Source of the DNA: Lolium rigidum | Taxonomy: Eukaryota > Streptophyta > Magnoliopsida > Poales > Poaceae | NCBI RefSeq assembly: GCF_022539505.1 | Contig: NC_061508.1 | Location: 96,203,276 to 96,267,275 of the forward strand | Length of the DNA: 64,000 nucleotides | Direction of reading: 5' to 3' | Part shown: positions 22,601 through 30,312 of the stretch, one piece after another | Position numbering within the stretch: the stretch's first letter is position 1 | How the letters are laid out: every line of letters starts with the position of its first letter | Program-made: the position numbers and the translations under genes | The notes under the pieces: generated by a model | Told to the model about the DNA's origin: nothing | The model's database searches: none | The model's input: the letters and a program-made list of their open reading frames with translations, nothing else

Positions 22601-23780
22601 GAAGAATTCTACAGATTCCCATTAGCCAAGATTTAGGTGAAGACTTTGTAGCTTGGCACAAGACTAGTAATTTTTGTTTCTCTGTTCGATCTGCCTAGTA
22701 CTCAGAATGGGAGCATCAGTTTGGTCTGAAAATCAGAAGCAATGTTGGACAAAGCTCATCGTCTATAAATCCAGTATGGGGAATTGTTTGGAAACTGCAA
22801 GTTCCATCTAAAGTCAAATTTTTTATCTGGAGAGCTTTGCATGGCTTGGTCCCTGGAATGGCTATATTAGCAAACCGACATATCAAAGTGCCAGCTCAAT
22901 GTCCTATTTGTAAGATGGGGGCTGAGGATATTCTGCACTTGATCTTTACATGTAACAGAGCTAAGGAGGTTTGGACAGCTTTAGGTCTGAATGAATTTAT
23001 CATGCAATGGTCAAAACTGGATAAATCTGGGAGTGTTGTGCTTGAGGAGATCTTACGCTCAGATTTGAATCACCCGCCATTACTTGGTTCCCCGAGTCCG
23101 AAGGAGACAGGTGGCGGTGGCGGCTTGGTATATATGGTGGCAGCGGCGAGAAGGAGTGAAGGGAGAAAAGGTGGCTTCACCAATCAGCTCAGCATTCTCG
23201 ATTAAAGCCCTGACTATGAATTTTTCTCTAGCAGAACAGAGAGCAACACCGAAGGTGGTAACATGGAGTAAACCTCCAGCTCGACATTACAAGCTTAATA
23301 TCGATGCATGTTTTTTTCCGGAATGGTTCAGGGGCTGCGGCAGCTGTTATTAGAAATGATCATGGTGAGGCGATTGGAGGCGGGACTTGGCCTTTACTGG
23401 ATATGTTAAGTCCAGCAACTGCTGAAGCAATGGCGTTGAAAAATGGCTTGTTGTTACTTGAAAATATTGGATGTTCGCCGGTAGTGGTGGAATCTGATAG
23501 CTTAGACTTGATTACAGCATGCAACGGAGAAATTGAGTTATGGAGCCCTTATGCAGCAATACTGGCAGACTGTTTTCAAATTGCTCGAAGAATTGGGAGG
23601 ATATCGTTTCAGCATTGTCCCAGAGAGGCAAACAAGACGGCGCATAATCAAGCTAGATTAAGTTTTGAGTCTAATATTTTTTGTATTTGGGATAGTAACC
23701 CTCTTTCATCTGTTTTAACAGATGTGCTGAACGATGTTACCGAAGGGGACTGGAAGGTTTTTAATGAGGCGGCTTGCTGA
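19640..23780 (+). pseudogene. LINE ORF2: endonuclease, reverse transcriptase, zf-RVT and RNase H, with lesions
   Basis: The start ATG at 19640 overlaps the ORF1 stop (ATGA). The APE-type endonuclease (19640 to about 20330) shows LNCHG, LSETH, GDLNE and SDHRPLLL. The reverse transcriptase (about 20900-22100) shows PGADGLHAIFFKK, AVKLDMHKAYDRVEW, GLRQGDPLSPYLFL and the FADD box (LLFADDSLVL). zf-RVT covers about 22780-22985 (VKFFIWRALHG, CPICKMGAEDILHL). RNase H covers 23304-23780 (AEAMALKNG, ESDSLDL, ANKTAHNQAR). Lesions: a frame change near 20795, an in-frame TAG at 22696-22698 where a tyrosine codon is usual, a frame change near 23090, and another at a T7 run (23311-23317). Each is small, so the copy is fairly young. 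Confidence 0.93.
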
Positions 23781-23826
23781 CTTAATATATTGGTTTTCAA
23801 AAAAAAAATTGATAATATGACGCAGC

Positions 23827-24572
23827 CACATCTGAGTCTCTGCTAACATCGGCTAGGTCTCCAAGATTCTCAAGGCGGTCGGCGGTCGCAAATAATCCGA
23901 ATTTGCAAACTAAACTACCACTAATGCCGGCTGACTGTGAGACTCGCCAGCTCGGCTGCTCCAGAGGCTCTTTGTAGTGGTTCAAAGAATTTTTATAGGA
24001 ACTTTGAAGGACTCGGTTCTCTAGAAAATTTTCCTATAAATCTTGTTTGGTTCGTAGAATTTGAATCCACAAAAATATTTTCTATGGTATGGCTGGATGT
24101 AATTCCATATAAATATTTTCCATAGGTCTAACCTCACCCGCTTCTGTGAAAGTCATAGCAAACACATGATCGTCAGAACAATTTCTATGTTTTTTTCTGT
24201 GTCGCAACGAAACAAGATGCAATAGAAATTCGTATGTTTTCAATTCAAGGAAGACTGAACATGTTATGACATTCTACTTCCTACGTATTTACTATTTCTG
24301 GCTTTCTAAATCACGCGAACCGAACACACTCCGACATTTGTGTTTCCTGAATCTTGTATTCTTCCACACCCACGAAAAAAATCCTTGCCCCCTTTCGTGT
24401 GTTCATGCTCCTTGTTCTAATTGTTTCCCCTACTTCTAATTTTTCCCGATTCACGTGCAAATCCTTGTGTCCCCCTTGTGCAATTTCTTCGTTCCACATT
24501 TTGCCTTTTCTCCATTTCAAACCCCTCCACGTTTTCTGAACAAATCTATGGATTCCTCTTGTTTGCGTCCTT
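23827..24572. other. Intergenic DNA between the LINE and the plastid insertion
   Basis: AT-rich with several TATTTTCTATG-like words around 23990-24130 that suggest a decayed MITE. I could not pair termini. No gene seen. Confidence 0.4.
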
Positions 24573-24819
24573 TAGATATTTCTTGGTTTCAACTTTGCGA
24601 CATCAAAAGAGAAAGACTAGAAAAGGAATATATAGAACAAGAACCTTTTTAAAGCGTATAAGCCGACCCGGCTTACGAATTTATACCAACTATCAAGGAA
24701 TTCCTAAAGTTTTGGGTGGAATGGGAATTGCTATTCTTTCTACTTCTCGAGGGATAATGACAGATCGAGAGGCTCGACTAAACAGAATTGGAGGAGAAGT
24801 CTTATGTTATATATGGTAA
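24573..24819 (+). pseudogene. rps8: Plastid rps8, 3' part
   Basis: Ribosomal protein S8 of the plastid small subunit, C-terminal two-thirds only. The frame reads [18 protein letters not shown] and continues through [18 protein letters not shown] to [11 protein letters not shown] and TAA at 24817. The N-terminal part and start codon are missing at the insertion edge. It lies upstream of infA as in grass plastomes. Confidence 0.93.
24623..24713 (+). repeat. 91-bp rps8 segment, first copy
   Basis: Identical at all 91 bases to 27433-27523. This copy is in its natural place within rps8. Confidence 0.95.
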
Positions 24820-24901
24820 TCGCTGTGGCTATAGTACCCGAATTCTATCTGGACCTTCCTATTTTGAAAATAAAAATGGAAAAATAGGAGAAAAAATAAA
24901 A

Positions 24902-25225
24902 ATGACAGAAAAAAAAAATAGGAGAGAAAAAAAAAACCCGAGAGAAGCAAAAGTCACTTTTGAAGGTTTAGTTACGGAAGCCCTACCCAACGGAATGTTT
25001 CGCGTTCGGCTAGAGAATGATACCATCATCCTGGGCTATATTTCAGGAAAGATCCGTTCTAGTTCTATACGAATACTGATGGGGGATAGGGTCAAAATTG
25101 AAGTAAGTCGTTATGATTCAAGCAAGGGACGTATAATTTATAGACTCCCACATAAAGATTCGAAGCGTATCGAAGACTCGAAGGATAGCGAAGATTTGAA
25201 GGATATCACAGATTCAAAGGATTAG
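24902..25225 (+). CDS. infA: Plastid-derived infA (translation initiation factor IF-1), 107 residues
   Basis: IF-1 is an S1/OB-fold protein that helps start-codon selection on plastid ribosomes. The frame from ATG at 24902 to TAG at 25225 is intact: [20 protein letters not shown], then [10 protein letters not shown] and [14 protein letters not shown] Lys/Asp-rich tail ([17 protein letters not shown]) resembles grass infA. The ATG is chosen because [11 protein letters not shown] is the usual start; the same frame is open further upstream. It sits between rps8 and rpl36. It is a nuclear copy of a plastid gene, without a transit peptide, and is presumably silent. Confidence 0.9.
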   Translation: MTEKKNRREKKNPREAKVTFEGLVTEALPNGMFRVRLENDTIILGYISGKIRSSSIRILMGDRVKIEVSRYDSSKGRIIYRLPHKDSKRIEDSKDSEDLKDITDSKD

Positions 25226-25326
25226 GTCTTTTTTCTAGGGTAATAAATTGAAGTTCAAAAATTAAAGCGAAGAGACTTATTTTTTCAAAAATATTAGATT
25301 CATAGTTTAAGAAAGGATACGGAAAT

Positions 25327-25440
25327 ATGAAAATAAGAGCTTCCGTTCGTAAAATTTGTACAAAATGTCGACTGATTCGTAGGCGTGGACGAATCAGAGT
25401 CATTTGCTCTAATCCGAAGCATAAACAAAGACAGGGGTAA
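25327..25440 (+). CDS. rpl36: Plastid-derived rpl36 (ribosomal protein L36), 37 residues
   Basis: The frame [20 protein letters not shown]... ends KQRQG and TAA. It carries the C-x2-C...C...H zinc-ribbon residues of L36. Length is exactly that of the plastid protein. The frame is intact. It is a copy inside the plastid insertion, between infA and rps11, and is presumably not expressed. Confidence 0.92.
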
Positions 25441-25633
25441 TCTTTCGAAAAAGAACTTTATACTTTCTAAATAAAGAAAAAAAGTACCTAAAGTACCTGT
25501 GGAAATGGTCAAATTCCAAATAAAATAATTTGAAATAATTAAAGTAAAGGGTATATTTTACCCTGAAACGGATATCTTTGTATCTTTTTTTCTTTATTGT
25601 TATTTCTAACTCATATTTATGAGATAATAAAAT

Positions 25634-26065
25634 ATGGCAAAAGCTATACCAAAAATTGGTTCACGTAAGAAAGTGCGTATTGGTTTACGTAGGAATGCAC
25701 GTTTTAGTTTACGGAAGAGTGCGCGTAGAATAACAAAAGGGGTTATTCATGTTCAAGCTAGTTTCAACAATACCATTATAACTGTTACAGACCCACAAGG
25801 TCGGGTGGTTTTCTGGTCCTCTGCGGGTACTTGTGGATTCAAAAGCTCAAGAAAAGCATCACCTTATGCTGGTCAAAGAACAGCAGTAGATGCTATTCGT
25901 ACAGTAGGTTTGCAACGAGCAGAAGTTATGGTAAAGGGTGCTGGTAGTGGAAGAGATGCCGCATTACGAGCCATTGCTAAAAGCGGTGTGCGATTAAGTT
26001 GTATACGGGATGTAACACCTATGCCGCATAATGGATGTCGACCGCCTAAAAAAAGAAGTCTGTAA
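25634..26065 (+). CDS. rps11: Plastid-derived rps11 (ribosomal protein S11), 143 residues
   Basis: S11 lines the mRNA exit region of the small ribosomal subunit. The frame is intact from [13 protein letters not shown] to [13 protein letters not shown]. Typical S11 segments are present: [42 protein letters not shown]. The length equals grass plastid S11. It lies upstream of rpoA in the same order as the plastome. It is a nuclear copy that still reads through, which suggests the insertion is recent or the gene is short enough to have escaped. Confidence 0.92.
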   Translation: MAKAIPKIGSRKKVRIGLRRNARFSLRKSARRITKGVIHVQASFNNTIITVTDPQGRVVFWSSAGTCGFKSSRKASPYAGQRTAVDAIRTVGLQRAEVMVKGAGSGRDAALRAIAKSGVRLSCIRDVTPMPHNGCRPPKKRSL

Positions 26066-26129
26066 AAAAATAAATCTGCTTTCAGGAGAAATAAACGATT
26101 CAATGATCAAATAATAATACTATTCTATT

Positions 26130-27127
26130 ATGGTTCGAGAGGAGGTAGCAGGATCCACTCAAACACTACAGTGGAAATGTGTTGAATCAAGAGTAGATAG
26201 TAAGCGTCTTTATTATGGTCGTTTCATTCTGTCCCCGCTTAGGAAAGGGCAAGCGGACACCGTAGGTATTGCCTTGCGAAGAGCTTTACTTGGATAAATA
26301 GAAGGAACATGTATGGCACGCGCCAAATTTGGGAGCGTACCACACAAATATTCTACAATAGCAGGTATTGAGGAATCCGTACAAGAAACTTTACTAAATT
26401 TGAAAGAAATTGTATTGAGAAGTAATCTCTATGGTGTTAGAGACATAACTGCTCAAGATATAATCTTGCCACCTTCCGTAGAAATCGTTGATACGTCACA
26501 ACCTATAGCTAACTTGACAGAGCCTATTGATTTTTGTATTGAGTTACAGATAAAGAGAGATCGTGGATATCAGACAGAACTCAGAAAGAATTATCAAGAT
26601 GGAAGTTATCCTATAGATGCTGTATCCATGCCTGTTCGAAATGTGAATTATAGTATTTTTTTCTTGTGGGAATGGAAATGAAAAATACGAGATACTTTTT
26701 TCTAGAAATATGGACTAATGGAAGTTTAACTCCTAAGGAAGCGCTTTATGAGGCCTCTCGTAATTTGATTGATTTATTTCTTCCTTTTCTACACGCGGAA
26801 GAAGAGGGCACTAGTTTCGAAGAAAATAAAAATAGGTTTACTCCACCCCTTTTTACTTTTCAAAAAAGATTAACTAATCTAAATCTAAAGAAAAACAAAA
26901 AAGGAATTCCATTGAATTGTATTTTTATTGATCAATTAGAATTGCCTTCTAGAACGTATAATTGTCTCAAAAGGGCCAATATACATACACTATTGGACCT
27001 TTTGAGTAAGACTGAAGAAGATCTTATGAGAATTGACAGTTTTCATATGGAAGATGGAAAACAGATCTGGGACACTCTAGAGAAGTATCTCCCAATTGAT
27101 TTACTTAAGAATAAGCTCTCGTTTTAA
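26130..27127 (+). pseudogene. rpoA: Plastid rpoA (RNA polymerase alpha subunit), broken
   Basis: Alpha subunit of the plastid-encoded RNA polymerase. The frame starts [17 protein letters not shown] at 26130. Three lesions are visible. A TAA at 26295-26297 replaces the glutamate codon after [10 protein letters not shown]. About ten codons present in grass rpoA are missing after LYGVRD (near 26442), an in-frame loss. A frame change at a T run (26655-26662) separates NVNYSIF from the continuation at 26666. The C-terminal domain ([21 protein letters not shown]) to KNKLSF is readable. The open frame starting 26313 is just what follows the premature stop. Confidence 0.92.
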
Positions 27128-27337
27128 ATCCATTGCAATTTTTTATTCTTCTTCTTTTTTCGAGTTAGAATAAAAAGAAAAAAAGAAAACAATTTTGCAT
27201 CTTTGGCACAATCTATATTTTCGCGAAATGGATCATAATAAAATGGATTTTAGGTATCTAGGGAAGATTCACTTGGAAGTAACTATTTCCTAGATACCTA
27301 TGCACGGTACTTTACGGTTGAATAAATCAAAAAATAC

Positions 27338-27432
27338 CTAAAAAGGCCTAAAGTTAAAGATTTATCAATGGGTTATGTTGCTCCAATACCCAACCAAAGA
27401 GCTACTGCAGTACCAATTAAAAAAACGTTCGT
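27338..27432 (-). pseudogene. petD: Plastid petD, 3' end, antisense to rpoA
   Basis: Read on the minus strand it gives FLIGTAVALWLGIGAT, a stop (TAA at 27375-27373 where leucine is usual), then PIDKSLTLGLF, the C-terminus of cytochrome b6-f subunit IV. It lies tail-to-tail with rpoA, as in grass plastomes. It breaks off at 27432, where the repeated rps8 piece is joined. Confidence 0.85.
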
Positions 27433-27523
27433 AAGGAATATATAGAACAAGAACCTTTTTAAAGCGTATAAGCCGACCCGGCTTACGAATTTATACCAAC
27501 TATCAAGGAATTCCTAAAGTTTT
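27433..27523 (+). repeat. 91-bp rps8 segment, second copy at the right edge of the plastid insertion
   Basis: An exact direct repeat of 24623-24713, fused on the left to the petD end and on the right to nuclear sequence (ATATATATTTC). It is not at this position in plastomes, so it arose during or after integration. Confidence 0.95.
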
Positions 27524-27593
27524 ATATATATTTCTTCTCTCTCCTCGTTTCTTTCTCTTCCACCTCACCCAAAAATCTGACCTAAAACCTGGC

Positions 27594-29943
27594 ACAGACA
27601 ACTTTTTTTTTTTTTTTTTTGAGGAAAACTACCGTCCATTAAGATGCATGGACCTCTCTCATTACATGAAAACTAAAACCCACAGGGGGTAAACCCAACC
27701 ACACATGGCGTCCAGCTGGGAGCGTCGTCGCCATCCGAGCAAGATTGTGTGCATCGGTATTGGATTTCCGGCCTTCATGACGGAAGGAGACGCCTCCTCT
27801 CCGCCTCGCCATGATCTGAACTTCCCTGGTAATGTGACTGAACCGCCCAAGAGAAGAGCCCAACAGCCCCTGCACCACTTCCATGCAGTCCGAGGCAACC
27901 ATCACGTCGCCAATATCCAGATCCGCTGCCAACGCGAAGCTCTCCCGACAGGCCATCGCCTCGAGGCATCCCGGGTCCATGACGCTCTCAAACACCACAG
28001 CTGACGCCCCAAGGAACACACCCTCCGGCGACCAACAAACAGCGCCCACCGAGCCTCTGCACCTCGTCTTAGCAACAGCTGCATCAACGTTGATTTTGTG
28101 CTGCCCACTCGGAGGAGGAAGCCAACGCGGCACCGCTGGCTGTCCACCCCCCGTTGTCTTCACCTTTTTGTTCCCACACTCACCCAGGTCCTTTAAGAAT
28201 GATTCGATGAAACAATGCGTCGATAAAGGGCTCTGGTATATCTCCTCATGGATCGCCTTTCGCCGCGCATGCCATAACGCCCAAAGGGTGATCACCATAC
28301 GCACGAACTCGTCCTGGCTGAGAGTTTCCATCATGACAAACAGCCATTGCCTAGCCGAAGGTTCTGTCGTGAGACTTATATGCTCCACGATGGTTGATTC
28401 TGTAAGGGCCCAAACACACCGCGACATATTGCACTCAATGAGTGAGTGGCGCCATGAGTCCTCCTGCTCACATATCGAACAACAAGGAGAAGGAGCCATA
28501 TTTCTTCTGTGACGGACATCTCCCGTGGGAAGGGAGCAATGAGCCAGCCGCCACAAGAAAATCCGTACCTTAGATGGTACCTTGCATTTCCACAACTTAG
28601 TCCATTCCCTCTCTTCCATCTGAGACGACGACGCCGCTGGTCGCCGTTCAATATAATCCTCCCGAGTCTTTTTAACCGTAACCAAAACTCGGTACGCTGA
28701 TCTGACAGAGAAAATTCCAGACTTCTCAAAATGCCAAGCCCAGAAATCATCCTGCACCCGCATGCATAGTGGAATACCTCTGATTACTTCCACGTCCATG
28801 GGGAGGAAAAACTCCTTAAGCTTCTCCACATTCCACGCAGCCGTGCTGCGGTCAATATAGTCACTTACTAGACCTGGAGCATCCGCCTTGATTGGTGCCA
28901 CCGGGGTGAGTCGGGAATCCCTCGGCAGCCAGTTATCGCGCCACGCATCAGTGGTGGAACCATCTCCAATCCTGCGTATCAAGCCTAGCTTCAAGGTATC
29001 CCGCCCTTCCAGGATCGCCCGCCATATCTGGGACGGATGTGTGCCCAACGATGCCGACAGGAGGTCCGTATGGGGGAAATACACCGCCTTTAGCACTCTT
29101 GCACTTAACGAGGCCGGCTCCTGCAGGAGACGCCACGCCTGGCGTGCGAGAGAGAGAGGTTGAAGAGTTCGATGTCGCGGAACCCCAGCCCTCCCATATA
29201 CTTCGGTTGGGTCATCTTCTCCCATGACACCCAACTTGTTCTTCTTTTTCCATCCTTGCTGCCCCACCAGAATTTCCGCAGCATAGCATTGATGTGATCA
29301 CACAGCCCCTGAGGTAGTTTAAAACATGACATTGAGAAGGTTGGCACAGCCTGCGCGACAGATTTGATGAGAATCTCCTTTCCGCCCACAGACAACAATT
29401 GCTCCAACCAACCCAATACCTTCTTCCAAACCTTATCTTTGAGGTATTTAAAGGCCCCATTCTTGGACCGGCCTACTCCTGAAGGCATTCCTAGATACTT
29501 CTCACTCAACGTTTCCCTGTTAACGTCGAGCTCCGTCTTGACACTTTCTTTTATTGCCGCTGGACATCTCTTGCTAAAAAAGATGGAAGATTTGTCCATA
29601 TTAATTCTCTGACCCGATGCATCACAGTATCTTGTCAGAACTTCTTTTACCTCCGCAGCTCCCTCATAACAAGCTCTGAAGAACAGCAGGCTATCATCTG
29701 CAAAGAGGAGATGGTTCACAGCCGGAGCTGTAGAGGCCACCTGAATACCATTAAGCGCTGATGAATGATCTTGTGATTTTAATAGGCACGAAAGGCCCTC
29801 TGCTGCCAACAGAAACAAATAAGGGGAGATGGGATCTCCCTGGCGAATCCCCCTCGAAGGCCGGAACTCCTCCTGTGGTACTCCATTGAAGAGGACCGAG
29901 AAGGATACTGTCGTCACTAGCTGCATAATAAGCGACAGACAAC
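27594..29943 (-). mobile_element. 5'-truncated L1-like LINE with ACAGACAAC target duplication
   Basis: ACAGACAAC occurs at 27594-27602, beside an 18-T run (27603-27620, the poly-A tail on the minus strand), and again at 29935-29943. The element between is 2332 bp and starts within the reverse transcriptase domain, as expected when reverse transcription stops early. Its insertion separated the plastid insertion from the promoter of the RING gene at 30313. Confidence 0.88.
27639..29934 (-). pseudogene. LINE ORF2 C-terminal half: RT thumb, zf-RVT, RNase H
   Basis: On the minus strand it reads from MQLVTTVSFSVLFNGVPQEEF through RGIRQGDPISPYLFLLAAEG and the FADD box (LLFADDSLLFF). zf-RVT follows (VPSKVRIFLWRLAHCSLPTG, CCSICEQEDSWRHSLIEC), then RNase H (INVDAAVAKTRCRG, EAMACRESFALAADL, ASDCMEVV, NTDAHNLARMAT). 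One frame change lies at a CT repeat near 29150, between FNLSLS and ARQAWRLL. The second part, 29150 to 27639, is a single open frame of over 500 codons. No endonuclease, so it cannot move by itself. Confidence 0.9.
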
Positions 29944-30219
29944 TGACGGTCTCCATATGCCCCTAGTTAGTATTGGCCCAATATTCCTCTGCAGCCCAAG
30001 CGGCAAAGGGAAAAGAAGCACGCGCGCTTCCGTCCGCAAACGAAAGATGGTAACCGCGCCTCCCGCTCGATCCGATCCCTCGAATTTAGAGGTCGAGGAG
30101 ATCTCCTTGTCGAGAGGGTCGCGCGGCGCTCCCGGCGGCAACCCTAGCTATCCGCGCCGTCCGTGTCGGATTCAAGTAGGAATCCCGCGCCAACTCCATC
30201 CTCCTGTAGTCCCGTTCCG

Positions 30220-30226
30220 TATATAC
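30220..30226 (+). promoter_or_regulatory. TATA box of the RING gene
   Basis: TATATAC stands 93 bases upstream of the ATG at 30313, giving a leader of about 60 bases. Only about 275 bases separate it from the LINE insertion at 29943. Confidence 0.6.
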
Positions 30227-30312
30227 CACCTCCGCGCATCGGCTCGTCTTCTGATCAATCCGCCTTCTTTTCCTCCTCCGCAAATTAACCTCCCGATCTA
30301 CTAGTAGGGTTT

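Larger units (their letters stand above)
9020..23826 (+). mobile_element. Full-length L1-like LINE, interrupted by gypsy elements, with 18-bp target duplication
   Basis: TTGATAATATGACGCAGC occurs at 9020-9037 and again at 23809-23826, directly after a 10-A tail (23799-23808): the duplication made by target-primed reverse transcription. Without the inserted gypsy (10375-19607 plus one 5-bp duplication) the LINE is 5533 bp, normal for plant L1. Order: short 5' leader, ORF1 (DUF4283 plus zinc knuckle), then ORF2 (endonuclease, reverse transcriptase, zf-RVT, RNase H). ORF2 has several lesions, so this copy is inactive. Confidence 0.95.
24573..27523 (+). mobile_element. Nuclear insertion of plastid DNA (NUPT), rps8 to petD, about 2.95 kb
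   Basis: Gene order rps8-infA-rpl36-rps11-rpoA on one strand followed by the end of petD on the other is that of the grass plastome large single-copy region. Similarity starts within rps8 near 24573 and ends with a repeated 91-bp piece of rps8 at 27433-27523. Nuclear LINE and gene sequence flank it. Intact infA, rpl36 and rps11 but damaged rpoA and petD show post-insertion decay. None of these genes is expected to be expressed from the nucleus. Confidence 0.95.

Noticed and set aside
24902..27127. infA-rpl36-rps11-rpoA as a bacterial operon or horizontal transfer
   Set aside because: Gene order, the antisense petD and the sequences are those of a grass plastome; flanks are nuclear repeats.
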